Below, one piece after another: positions 1 to 8,356 of a stretch of 43,886 nt of DNA. Positions within the stretch are counted from its first letter, which is position 1. Every line of letters begins with the position of its first letter. The stretch lies in contig VHCG01000033.1 of NCBI GenBank assembly GCA_016871805.1, positions 1 to 43,886 of the forward strand, written 5' to 3'. The position numbers and the translations under genes were made by a program. Source of the stretch: Verrucomicrobiota bacterium. GTDB taxonomy: Bacteria > Verrucomicrobiota > Verrucomicrobiia > Limisphaerales > UBA9464. The notes below the pieces were generated by a model. The model was not told the origin of the DNA and did no database searches. It saw nothing but the letters and a program-made list of their open reading frames with translations.

Positions 1-570
1 CTGCTTGGCGGCGATCTCGTAGAAGTTCGTGGTGTTGGCCGAACCGAAGATGAGTGCGATGCCAAACACCATGAACGCAGCAGCCAAGGCTCCAAAGATG
101 AGGTACTTGACCCCCGCCTCGACCGAACCAAGGCGGGTCCTTTGGAAGCTGACCAGAATGAAGAAGGTCACGGTCACCAGCTCCAGCGCGACGAACATCA
201 GGATGAAATCGTTCGCCGAAGCGGTCAGGAGCATCCCAACGAGCGCAAAGAGGGTTAGGGCCACGAATTCCCCATAGCCGGACAACCGATCGGCGAAACG
301 AACGGAGATCAGAATGACGAGGATTCCGACAACGAGGAACAGGGACTTGAAGTAGTTGGCCAGCGGATCCACCAGGAACATTCCGCCAAAGGCGGTGCCG
401 TCGACCGGGCCGAAGGCTCCGGCATGGAGAGTGAGGATGAGAAGGAGTCCGGTCGCGGCCACATAGGCAAGCGTCTTCCGCGCCGCGGCCGGAACCCACA
501 GATCGGCCAGCAGGATTCCAACCCCGAGCAGGGCTACGAGGAATTCGATCAGGAGAAGTGCGGAGTTCAT
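1..570 (-). CDS. nuoN: NADH-quinone oxidoreductase subunit N (5' part; gene continues beyond the left edge)
   Basis: This is the N-terminal 190 residues of the antiporter-like membrane subunit NuoN of complex I, which contributes one proton channel to the membrane arm. The start is the ATG at 568-570, five bases after the nuoM stop, giving a product that begins MNSALLLIEFLVALLGVGIL. It consists of successive hydrophobic helices. A conserved acidic stretch, reading ASANDFILMFVALELVTV, holds the Glu expected in TM5 of Mrp-type antiporter subunits, and a GVKYLIFGALAAAFMVFGIAL segment follows. It is the last gene of the nuo operon visible here. The reading frame is open to base 1, so the gene is incomplete only because the window ends. 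The identification is secure from the position after nuoM and the family motifs. Confidence 0.93.
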   Translation of the reverse strand, partial: MNSALLLIEFLVALLGVGILLADLWVPAAARKTLAYVAATGLLLILTLHAGAFGPVDGTAFGGMFLVDPLANYFKSLFLVVGILVILISVRFADRLSGYGEFVALTLFALVGMLLTASANDFILMFVALELVTVTFFILVSFQRTRLGSVEAGVKYLIFGALAAAFMVFGIALIFGSANTTNFYEIAAKQ

Positions 571-575
571 CGCGG

Positions 576-2117
576 TCAGTGGGCGGGAGCGGACGTGGGG
601 TTGAGGACCGAGGCATGACCCGCGGCACCGGTCTTCGAGGCACCCGCAGTTGCGAGGGAAACCACGCGTTCGGCACTTGGACGGATCCGGTCGACCAATA
701 CCCCGGGAGCCACCCCGAAAAACACAAGGGCAAGGAGGAGGACGACATAGGGCACGCGGGCAAGTCCGACAACGTCCGGCTTGCCCTCGAGGACCTTGCC
801 GACCTCACCGTGTGCCACCTTCCGGATCGCACGGAGCATGTAGATGCCACCGATGACCAATCCTCCCCAGGCGGCGATCACCACGTGCCACGGCATCACC
901 GACCACACGCCGAACATCACCGTGAGCTCACCGGCGAAATTGGCGAACCCCGGGACCCCGCATCCGGCCATGAGAGCGGCGATCAAAGCCGCACCGATGA
1001 ACGGCATCTGGCGGAACGCACCTCCCAGCATCAACATCTCGAGGGTCCCGGTGCGGCGGTAGAGGTACCCGCTCAGCGCGAATTCGAGCGCTGCCAGAAA
1101 CGCATGCGCCACCATGACGAGGACGGCACCGGTGATTCCAATGACCGTCGTGCTTGCGAGGGCCAGGAAGACAAAGCCCATGTGGGCAAGGCTCGAGTTG
1201 CCGAGGAGCAGGTTCAGATCCTTCTGGCGCATCGCCACCCAGCCACAGTAGAGCAGGTTGCCGAGGCACAGGACGGCGAGCACGCCGGTCCAGTTCTGGA
1301 CCCCCAGGGGCAAAAGCGGAAAAGCGCCCCTCAGAAGGACGAAGAGGCCGACTTTCTTGAGGATGCCCGCGTGCATCATTGCCGTCGCCGTCGGAGCCAC
1401 CCCATAGCCTAGGGGAGCCCAGCTATGGAACGGAAACAGCCCGACCAGCGTCCCGAACCCAAACAGCAGCAGGCCGAAGATGAGGGTCTGCAATCCAGCA
1501 GGGAGCGGGTGTTCCTTGAGCCAAGCTCCGAGCACCAACACGTCGAGCGTATTGGCCCCGGATAGCGCATAGAGGCAGACCAGCCCCACGAGGGCGACCA
1601 AGGCACCCAATGAGAGATACAGAGTGATCTGGAAGGTCGCGAAGTTCTTCTGATCTCCCCGACCCCAGATGCCGATCATCAGGAAGGTCGGCAGTAGGGC
1701 GAACTCGTTGAAGAAATAGACGAAGAAGAGATCGAGTGAGGCAAACGCCCCAAGTGCTCCTCCAATCATGGTCAGCAGGAGCACATAAAAGAGCTTCGTA
1801 TACTTCTCGATCTCATCGGAGACCCAGACCGCAGCGAATCCCACCAGCGCCGTTGCGAGGAGCAGGCCGACATTGAGGCCGTCGACCCCGACATGGAAGG
1901 CGAGGCCGAGCTCGGAATTCCACTCGAGCCTCTGGACCATCTGGTATCCGGCGGCTCCCGGGTGGAACCCGAAGAACACGAAGAGGGATGCCAACGCGGC
2001 AAGACCGGAGAAGAGCTGGGCCCAGAGGCGCCAGGCGAAGGCATACTTCGAGGGAGTCAGCAGAATCGCCAGAATCCCGACGAAGGGCAGAAGGATGAGG
2101 AGCGTTACGGGGGACAT
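576..2117 (-). CDS. nuoM: NADH-quinone oxidoreductase subunit M
   Basis: NuoM is an antiporter-like proton-pumping subunit in the membrane arm of complex I. The product is 513 residues, the usual family length, and almost wholly hydrophobic (about 14 helices expected). A FFNEFALLPTF segment holds the conserved TM5 Glu. A FPFHSWAPLGYGVAP segment followed by HAGILKKVG holds the conserved loop and the channel Lys. The frame is open to 2276, but that 53-residue extension is Arg/Pro-rich, overlaps the end of nuoL and does not look like a membrane protein. I therefore chose the ATG at 2115-2117 (MSPVTLLILLPF), five bases after the nuoL stop. The tight spacing with nuoL and nuoN supports one transcript. 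Confidence 0.95.
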   Translation of the reverse strand: MSPVTLLILLPFVGILAILLTPSKYAFAWRLWAQLFSGLAALASLFVFFGFHPGAAGYQMVQRLEWNSELGLAFHVGVDGLNVGLLLATALVGFAAVWVSDEIEKYTKLFYVLLLTMIGGALGAFASLDLFFVYFFNEFALLPTFLMIGIWGRGDQKNFATFQITLYLSLGALVALVGLVCLYALSGANTLDVLVLGAWLKEHPLPAGLQTLIFGLLLFGFGTLVGLFPFHSWAPLGYGVAPTATAMMHAGILKKVGLFVLLRGAFPLLPLGVQNWTGVLAVLCLGNLLYCGWVAMRQKDLNLLLGNSSLAHMGFVFLALASTTVIGITGAVLVMVAHAFLAALEFALSGYLYRRTGTLEMLMLGGAFRQMPFIGAALIAALMAGCGVPGFANFAGELTVMFGVWSVMPWHVVIAAWGGLVIGGIYMLRAIRKVAHGEVGKVLEGKPDVVGLARVPYVVLLLALVFFGVAPGVLVDRIRPSAERVVSLATAGASKTGAAGHASVLNPTSAPAH

Positions 2118-2122
2118 GGCGG

Positions 2123-4078
2123 TTACTTCAGGGCGAGGATGACCAGCACGGCGACGCCGATCACGAATAGGAAGCCATAGGTCTGGATGTTTCCGGTCTG
2201 GACCAGGCGGAGTCCGCGTCCCACGAGATCCACGGCCCCGGATCCACCGCGGACCACCAGGCCCTGCAGCAACCATCGGTCAATCAGACCGAACAGAGCC
2301 GCGATCGCGTCGTGGATCGGCACCACGACCCGGTCGAAGATGGCATCGAAGAACAGCCTGGAACGGAGTGCCGTCGACACCCAGCCCAGCGTCTTCGGAA
2401 GAGGGTCGACGGTGGCGTTCCAATAGAGGGATACGGCGACGAAACCGCCGAAGACAATCAGACCCAGTCCGAGAACCGCACCGAGCGGGGAGTGGTTGAA
2501 GGGATCGAACAGGATGTCCGTGATCGAGTCGGGGTAGTGTGGGTGGCCGCCACCGAAGGACATCTCCTTGAGGAAGGACCCGATCGGAAGCCAACCCAAT
2601 GTCACCGACGGAAGGGCGAGGATCACCAGCGGGAGGGTCATCGGGGTTCCGGACTCGTGGGCATGGCCAGCCGACTCGCTGCGTGGCTCACCCAGGAAGG
2701 CGACCAGATAGAGCCGGGCCATGTAGAGCGTCGTCAGTCCGGCCACCAGCACTCCAACCGCGAACAGGACGGGCCGGTCGGCTGCCAGAGCCGAGGCGAA
2801 GATCGCATCCTTGCTGTAGAACCCCGAGGTCACGATCGGGAGGCCGCACAAGGCCGCAGTGCCGATCGCAAAGCAGATCGACGTGGTCGGCATCCGCTTC
2901 CACAACCCTCCCATCTGCCAGATGTCCTGCTCGTGGTGACAACCGGCGATGACGCTACCGGCACCAAGGAACAAGAGCGCCTTGAAACAGGCATGGGTTG
3001 TCAGATGGAACATTGCCGCGTCGGGACCCGCACAACCCACCGCCATGACCATGTAGCCCAGTTGGGAGAGCGTCGAATAGGCGAGGATCCGCTTGATGTC
3101 GTTCTGCTGGATCGCGATCAGACCCGCCAGAAGCGATGTGATGCCCCCCACCCATGCAATGATCCCCAGAGCAGAAGGACCGCCGAGCGTGGCAAGGAAT
3201 CCAGGCCAGGCGGCCGGCAGGTCGAGGAGAAAGAACACCCGGCACAGCATGTAGACGCCGGCTGCGACCATCGTGGCCGCATGGATGAGGGCGGACACCG
3301 GAGTCGGACCCTCCATCGCGTCTGGGAGCCAGACATGCAAGGGGACCTGAGCGCTCTTGCCCATGGCGCCGAGGAAGATCAACACACCCGCAAGCGAGGT
3401 CAGGCCACCCAGCAGCCTTGGATCCGTATGGAACTTCGCTGCGAGATCGGTGAACTGGACGGTTCCAGCGGCGGACCAGACCAGAATAATGCCGAGGATG
3501 AACCCGAAGTCGCCGATCCGGTTGGTCAGGAACGCTTTCTTGGCAGCGTCCGCGGCAGACGGCTTCTCGTGCCAGAATCCGACCAGCAGATAGCTGGTCA
3601 CGCCCACCAGCTCCCAGAAAATGAAGGTCTGGACCAGGTTGTCGGACAGCACGATGCCGAGCATCGAGAAGGTGAACAGGCCCAGACTCGCGAAGTACCG
3701 GGGATAGTCGCGGTCTCCGTCCATGTAGCGTGTGCTGAAGACATGGACGAGGGTCGATATTCCCGTAACGACCATCAGCATCAGGGTGGAGAGCGTGTCG
3801 ACCGTGAGCCCAATCTGGAGCTTTAGGCCCCCGACCGAGAGCCACGGAAGGGGCGTCGCATGGATACCTCCCTTCGTGAATCCGAAGAGCAGAAAGAGGG
3901 AGACGCTCAGGACAAACCCCGTCGCCACCGCCCCGATGGCCATGGCGTGTGTGAGGGCCCGGCTGCGTCCGACGCCAAGGGGGATCGAGGCTGCCGAGAT
4001 CAGAGGGAACAGCAGGACCACCCAGGCCAGATCCTGGGCGTTCGACGAGGCGACGGCGGTGTGGGAAATGGGATCCAT
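2123..4078 (-). CDS. nuoL: NADH-quinone oxidoreductase subunit L
   Basis: NuoL is the distal antiporter-like subunit of complex I. Its family carries a long lateral amphipathic helix at the C-terminus. The product is 651 residues, normal for NuoL. Visible motifs are FIFWELVGVTSYLLVGFW, with the conserved Glu, then KKAFLTNRIGDFGF, which is nearly invariant in NuoL, and GKSAQVPLHVWLPDAMEGPT followed by VSALIHAATMV, which mark the core Lys/His channel. The C-terminal part ends in a hydrophobic helix (FLFVIGVAVLVILAL). The start ATG at 4076-4078 lies seven bases after the nuoK stop. Nothing is broken or missing. Confidence 0.96.
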   Translation of the reverse strand: MDPISHTAVASSNAQDLAWVVLLFPLISAASIPLGVGRSRALTHAMAIGAVATGFVLSVSLFLLFGFTKGGIHATPLPWLSVGGLKLQIGLTVDTLSTLMLMVVTGISTLVHVFSTRYMDGDRDYPRYFASLGLFTFSMLGIVLSDNLVQTFIFWELVGVTSYLLVGFWHEKPSAADAAKKAFLTNRIGDFGFILGIILVWSAAGTVQFTDLAAKFHTDPRLLGGLTSLAGVLIFLGAMGKSAQVPLHVWLPDAMEGPTPVSALIHAATMVAAGVYMLCRVFFLLDLPAAWPGFLATLGGPSALGIIAWVGGITSLLAGLIAIQQNDIKRILAYSTLSQLGYMVMAVGCAGPDAAMFHLTTHACFKALLFLGAGSVIAGCHHEQDIWQMGGLWKRMPTTSICFAIGTAALCGLPIVTSGFYSKDAIFASALAADRPVLFAVGVLVAGLTTLYMARLYLVAFLGEPRSESAGHAHESGTPMTLPLVILALPSVTLGWLPIGSFLKEMSFGGGHPHYPDSITDILFDPFNHSPLGAVLGLGLIVFGGFVAVSLYWNATVDPLPKTLGWVSTALRSRLFFDAIFDRVVVPIHDAIAALFGLIDRWLLQGLVVRGGSGAVDLVGRGLRLVQTGNIQTYGFLFVIGVAVLVILALK

Positions 4079-4085
4079 GGGCGGT

Positions 4086-4391
4086 CTAGAACCGGAGGCT
4101 GGTCAGGTCGTCGACGTCCGCCGTCCGACGCTTGCGGTAGAGAGCAACAATCAGGGCCAGGCCAACAGCGACCTCGGCAGCGGCAACAGTGATGATGAAG
4201 AACACCATCACCTGCCCGTTCAGGTTCTCGTTGAACCTTGAGAAGGCCACCAGGGTGAGGTTGGCCGCGTTGAGCATCAGCTCGAGGGACATGTAGATGA
4301 CGATCAGGTTGCGGCGGGCGAGAACGCCGAACAGCCCGAGGCTGAACAGGAGGGCGCTCACAACAAGGTAATGGTGGATGCCGGGTGTCAT
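4086..4391 (-). CDS. nuoK: NADH-quinone oxidoreductase subunit K
   Basis: NuoK is a small three-helix membrane subunit at the junction between the proton channels of complex I. The product is 101 residues, the standard length. The two membrane-embedded glutamates known to be essential in the family are both present, at about residue 37 ([12 protein letters not shown]) and residue 73 ([13 protein letters not shown]). The C-terminus is short and charged ([12 protein letters not shown]). It sits between nuoJ (37-base gap) and nuoL (7-base gap), the canonical order. The ATG at 4389-4391 was chosen because the following hydrophobic N-terminus has the family length. Confidence 0.96.
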   Translation of the reverse strand: MTPGIHHYLVVSALLFSLGLFGVLARRNLIVIYMSLELMLNAANLTLVAFSRFNENLNGQVMVFFIITVAAAEVAVGLALIVALYRKRRTADVDDLTSLRF

Positions 4392-4428
4392 GGGTGGGGC
4401 GTCTCGGGTCCGGTCGGGTCGTCGCGGG

Positions 4429-4935
4429 TCACTCCGTCTCCTTTTTGCTGAGCAGGATCACGCCAACCATGCCCACCAGCAGCAGCAGGGACATCACCTC
4501 GAACGGCAGGAGGTATTGGGTGAACAGGAGACGCCCGAGGGCCTTGGTCTCGCCAGCGAGTCCAGGGGATGATGCCAGCGGTTTTGCCGCGATCACAGCG
4601 CGGATCAGGATTCCCGCGATGGCGGCGACGGCGAGGGCTCCGGTGCCGATCGTCAGGATCCGGATCTGCCGCTCCTCGGACTGCCGGAGATCGAGGAGCA
4701 TGATGACAAACAGGAAGAGCACCATCACGGCGCCGGCGTAGACCAGCACCTGGACTGCGGCGAGGAAGAAGGCGTGGAGGAGGATGAAGAGTCCCGCCAG
4801 CGAGACGATTGTCAGCACGAGGAACATCGCGCTCGTGATCGGATTTCGGCTGAACGGATTGGCGACGCAGAGTAACCCGAATAGGAGGGCGAGTCCGGCG
4901 AATGCGTAGAAGAGAAGGTCGGTAAGGACGGGCAT
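4429..4935 (-). CDS. nuoJ: NADH-quinone oxidoreductase subunit J
   Basis: NuoJ is a five-helix membrane subunit of complex I near the quinone-coupling region. The product is about 168 residues with hydrophobic helices throughout. It contains the family hallmark [17 protein letters not shown] in the helix known for a pi-bulge. Two starts are possible in the same frame: the ATG at 4933-4935 ([12 protein letters not shown]), used here, and a GTG nine bases upstream at 4942-4944. A GAGGGG stretch at 4957-4962 is better spaced for the GTG (12 bases) than for the ATG (21 bases), so the true N-terminus could be three residues longer. It follows nuoI closely and precedes nuoK. Confidence 0.93.
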   Translation of the reverse strand: MPVLTDLLFYAFAGLALLFGLLCVANPFSRNPITSAMFLVLTIVSLAGLFILLHAFFLAAVQVLVYAGAVMVLFLFVIMLLDLRQSEERQIRILTIGTGALAVAAIAGILIRAVIAAKPLASSPGLAGETKALGRLLFTQYLLPFEVMSLLLLVGMVGVILLSKKETE

Positions 4936-4960
4936 GGTCAGCACGGTGTCGCGGTTCCCC

Positions 4961-5527
4961 TCAGATCTTGGCCACGGGGAACTCCTCCTGTTCCTTGGCC
5001 TCCTCGAGCTTGTGCTTCCATTTCTGCGCGCCCGCGTGGACCCCGCCCAGCTGGAGGAGCTTGTCCTTGTGGTAGACCATCTCCTCGCGGCTGCCGCCGG
5101 TCAGGGAGTAGTCCCTCTGGAGGAAGATCGCCTCCTCCGGACAGACTTCCTGGCAGAAGCCGCAGAAGATGCAACGGAGCATGTTGATCTCGAAATCCTC
5201 GGGCATCTTTTCCGCGTTGGTCCGGTCAGCCTTCTGACCATCGGGACCCGGCGGCGTGATCTTGATCGCCTTGGGCGGGCAAACGAACTCACACAGCTGA
5301 CAGCTCACGCACTTCGTGTTGTTATCCTGATCCTTGACCAGGTAGGGAGCCCCGCGATAGCCGTCCGGAACCACCCACCGCTCCTCCGGGTACTCCATCG
5401 TCACCGGCTTGCCCTCGAGGAGGGTCTTCTTGAAGTGCTTCCACGTGACCTGCAGTCCGCTGACGACCGAGGGCAGGTATGTCCGTTCGAGGGCGGACAG
5501 CGGCTTGCGTTCAACGACCTTGGTCAT
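4961..5527 (-). CDS. nuoI: NADH-quinone oxidoreductase subunit I (two 4Fe-4S ferredoxin-like)
   Basis: NuoI carries the two tetranuclear clusters N6a and N6b that pass electrons from NuoG towards NuoB at the membrane interface. The product is 188 residues. Two complete CxxCxxCxxxCP motifs are visible: Cys73, 76, 79 and 83 (CVSCQLCEFVCP) and Cys119, 122, 125 and 129 (CIFCGFCQEVCP). An N-terminal amphipathic segment precedes them, and a charged Glu/Lys-rich C-terminal tail follows. The start ATG at 5525-5527 lies 12 bases after the nuoH stop. All eight ligands are intact, so function is expected to be normal. Confidence 0.97.
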   Translation of the reverse strand: MTKVVERKPLSALERTYLPSVVSGLQVTWKHFKKTLLEGKPVTMEYPEERWVVPDGYRGAPYLVKDQDNNTKCVSCQLCEFVCPPKAIKITPPGPDGQKADRTNAEKMPEDFEINMLRCIFCGFCQEVCPEEAIFLQRDYSLTGGSREEMVYHKDKLLQLGGVHAGAQKWKHKLEEAKEQEEFPVAKI

Positions 5528-5539
5528 GGTTCTAAGGGT

Positions 5540-6634
5540 TCAGCGGGTGGTGAAGGCGAGGACAAGCGCCGTCGCCAGTATGTTGGCCAGCGCGATTGGG
5601 ATAAAGCGGTTCCAGCCAAGCGTCATCAGCTGGTCATACCGGAACCGCGGCAGCATCCAGCGGGTCCAGATGAACAGGAGCAGCAGGGCCCCCATCTTGA
5701 CGATGAAGCAGAGAATGTGGGCCAGCCCCCCCAGGATGCCGGTCGCAGGTCCGCCACCCCATGGCAACGCCCAACCACCAAGAAACAATGTCACCATCAT
5801 GGCCGAGGCTCCGATCATGGCCGCATACTCTCCGAGGAAGAACAGGGCGAACTTCATCGAGCTGTATTCGGTGTGGTAACCACCCACGAGCTCGGACTCG
5901 GACTCCGGCAGGTCGAATGGCAGACGGTTGGTTTCGGCAAACGCCGCGATGAGGAAGACCACAAACGCCACGGGCTGCTTCCAGATCATCCACTGGAACA
6001 CGCTGGTCTCCTGGTAGGCTACGACACGGCTAAGGTTGAGGTCGCCGACCACCATGAAGACCGAGATCACACTCATGCCCATGGCGATTTCATAGGAGAT
6101 CATCTGGGCCGAGGAACGAATGCCTCCGAGGAAGGGAAACTTGGAGTTCGACGCGTACCCGGCGAGCACGATTCCGTAGACACCCAATGAGACGATGCCG
6201 AACGTGTAGAGGATCCCGACATTGAGGTCGGCGATGACCATCGGGTTGTCCGGGTTGCCCAGGGTCGATCCGAAGGGAATGACCGCGATGGTCATCAGGG
6301 CGGGGATCACCGAGATGGCCGGTGCGAGCCAGAAGTAGATCGCGCGGGCATGGGCCGGGGTGAAGTCCTCCTTGAGAAGGAATTTCAGGCCGTCGGCCAT
6401 CGGCTGGAAGAGACCCAGCCGGACCAGGGCCGGACCGAGGATCGGGATGTAGCGGGCGAAGAAAGGTGTTGCCCGGTTCGGACCGACACGGTCCTGGATC
6501 CAGGCGGAGACCTTGCGCTCCACCAGCACGGCATAGGCCACGAAGGTCATCACCACCCCGAAGGCGATCAGGATCTTCACCGCGGAGAAGAGGACGAACT
6601 GGATCGTCGGATCGAGGAACTTTAGCGCATCCAT
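5540..6634 (-). CDS. nuoH: NADH-quinone oxidoreductase subunit H
   Basis: NuoH is the membrane subunit that, with NuoB and NuoD, forms the quinone chamber of complex I. The product is 364 residues with about eight or nine hydrophobic helices. Conserved stretches include VERKVSAWIQDRVGPNRA, the hallmark first cytoplasmic loop, then LGGIRSSAQMISYEIAMGMS and AFAETNRLPFDLPESESELV, the acidic loop next to the quinone site, which is followed by GYHTEYSSMKFA. The start ATG at 6632-6634 follows the nuoG stop by 12 bases. The order G-H-I is canonical. Confidence 0.97.
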   Translation of the reverse strand: MDALKFLDPTIQFVLFSAVKILIAFGVVMTFVAYAVLVERKVSAWIQDRVGPNRATPFFARYIPILGPALVRLGLFQPMADGLKFLLKEDFTPAHARAIYFWLAPAISVIPALMTIAVIPFGSTLGNPDNPMVIADLNVGILYTFGIVSLGVYGIVLAGYASNSKFPFLGGIRSSAQMISYEIAMGMSVISVFMVVGDLNLSRVVAYQETSVFQWMIWKQPVAFVVFLIAAFAETNRLPFDLPESESELVGGYHTEYSSMKFALFFLGEYAAMIGASAMMVTLFLGGWALPWGGGPATGILGGLAHILCFIVKMGALLLLFIWTRWMLPRFRYDQLMTLGWNRFIPIALANILATALVLAFTTR

Positions 6635-6646
6635 GGTGGTGTGGCG

Positions 6647-8350
6647 TCAGATCTTCGCGGTGACCCCAAGATCACCCACCCTGCCCCATTCGATTCCCTC
6701 GAAGGCTGGGATCTCGCGGGCCATCTGGTTGAACAGACCCTCGATCGAGGAGAATCCGTTCCGACCCGACACGGCATGGACCCAATCATGGAGGAACTCC
6801 CACTCGGGACGGGCGTCGCCCGGGGCCTCGACAGCCTTCATGAATTTCTGCAACCGGCCCTTCGCGTTAACGAACGTCCCCCTCTTCTCGGCATGGGCAC
6901 ATCCGGGCAGGAGGACATGGGCGGCCTGTGTCGTCTGGCTCGGCAGTATGTCGCTGACGATCAGGGTTTCAAGCCGACCGAGCAGATCCACACCAATCCC
7001 ATGCTGAGTGACATCCTCACCGAAGACGATGAGGGTCTTGATGGCGCCAGAGGCGATGCCCGAAGCGATCTTCGGGATTTGGATGCCCATCTCGGTGAAC
7101 GCGATTCCGGTGAGACGCGCTCCGTTGGCGTTCGGGTTCCGATCGGCGCTGACGAGCAGCGTGTCGGGATCCCCTTCGCGGGCGATGGAATCGGTGATCG
7201 CACCCAGACGCGTCGCGAGCTTCTTGAGCAGGTAGAGCTCCTCGGTGGTCTGCCGGGCACTGGCGATGATCGCGACCGATCCCGGGGCGGCCTTGGACAG
7301 CCGGATCCGAACCTCGCGGTTGGCCTCGTCCCAGGTGGACGCCTTGTTGCCCACCCAGACCTCACGCAGGCGAGCCTCGCTTCCGATCCATCGGTAGTTC
7401 AGGCGGCCCGTGTCACACATCCACGGCCCGTTGACCGCATCATTCTCCCGCGGCTCGTAGCGGTGGACAACGCCCTCCCGGGACCCAATCGTGATATTGC
7501 AGCCGGTGGCACAGCTCGTGCAGACACTCTTTGTCTCCTTGAGGAACCACACCCGCATCTTGAACCGAAAATCCCTGGAGGTCAGGGCTCCGACGGGGCA
7601 GAGGTCGACGGTGTTGAGGGTGTAGTTGTTGTCGAAGGCACCCTCCTTCCACGCAGCGATCGTGTTGTAGGAGCCGCGGTTCACGATGCCAAGGGCATCA
7701 TCACCCGCGATGTCCTTGCTGAACCGGATGCACCGGGTGCAAAGGATGCAGCGCTCGTCGTCCAGGACGATCCGGGGCCCCAGGTTGACCGCCTTGGGCT
7801 TGTGGACCTTGGCCTCGACGAACCGGCTCGCCGACTGACCATGTTCCACCGAGTACTCCTGAAGTTTGCACTCGCCAGCCTGGTCGCAGATCGTGCAGTC
7901 CAACGGGTGGTTGATGAGCAGCGACTCCAAGACAGCCTCGCGCATCTGCCTCGTGGCCGGCGAACTTGGATAGAGCTCCATACCGGCTGATATCGGAGTC
8001 GCACAGGCGATGGCACCACGAGGAGTCGAGGGCTCGTAGGGGAGAACCGACCGGGCGATTTTCGGGGTGCCATCGGGGTTCAGGACCGGCTTGCGGTCGG
8101 GACCCATCATGGGCGTGCCAAACTCGATTAGGCACATGCGGCAGTTGCCGGCAACCGGAAGCTTCGGGTGGTAGCAGTAGTGGGGGACCTCGCCGCCGGC
8201 GATCTGGACAGCCTGGAGCATCGTGGTCGGCTCGAGCCGACCCTGCCAGTTGGGTAGCATTTTCGGCACATCGACATCGCGGCTGTCGACTTTGATCCGG
8301 ATCGTCTCGACGGGCGCGGTTGCGGTGGGAGTGGCGGTGGCGTTCGACAT
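6647..8350 (-). CDS. nuoG: NADH-quinone oxidoreductase subunit G, four Fe-S sites including N7
   Basis: NuoG is the large peripheral-arm subunit that relays electrons from NuoF. All expected ligands can be read: N1b Cys59, 70, 73 and 116 (HYCYH, NCRMC, ACATP), N5 His148 with Cys152, 155 and 161, and N4 Cys201, 204, 207 and 251. A further CTSCATGC set (Cys277, 280 and 284) with Cys312 (WMCDTGR) matches the off-path cluster N7 known from E. coli and Thermus. The product is only 567 residues, far shorter than the roughly 780-910 residues typical of N7-bearing subunits, so the molybdopterin-oxidoreductase-like C-terminal region is reduced. No frameshift is visible; the frame runs clean to the stop just before nuoH. 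Confidence 0.95.
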   Translation of the reverse strand: MSNATATPTATAPVETIRIKVDSRDVDVPKMLPNWQGRLEPTTMLQAVQIAGGEVPHYCYHPKLPVAGNCRMCLIEFGTPMMGPDRKPVLNPDGTPKIARSVLPYEPSTPRGAIACATPISAGMELYPSSPATRQMREAVLESLLINHPLDCTICDQAGECKLQEYSVEHGQSASRFVEAKVHKPKAVNLGPRIVLDDERCILCTRCIRFSKDIAGDDALGIVNRGSYNTIAAWKEGAFDNNYTLNTVDLCPVGALTSRDFRFKMRVWFLKETKSVCTSCATGCNITIGSREGVVHRYEPRENDAVNGPWMCDTGRLNYRWIGSEARLREVWVGNKASTWDEANREVRIRLSKAAPGSVAIIASARQTTEELYLLKKLATRLGAITDSIAREGDPDTLLVSADRNPNANGARLTGIAFTEMGIQIPKIASGIASGAIKTLIVFGEDVTQHGIGVDLLGRLETLIVSDILPSQTTQAAHVLLPGCAHAEKRGTFVNAKGRLQKFMKAVEAPGDARPEWEFLHDWVHAVSGRNGFSSIEGLFNQMAREIPAFEGIEWGRVGDLGVTAKI

Positions 8351-8356
8351 GGCGGA

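Noticed and set aside
2118-2276. 53-residue N-terminal extension of nuoM
   Set aside because: It overlaps the end of nuoL, is polar and Pro/Arg-rich and would spoil the hydrophobic N-terminal helix.
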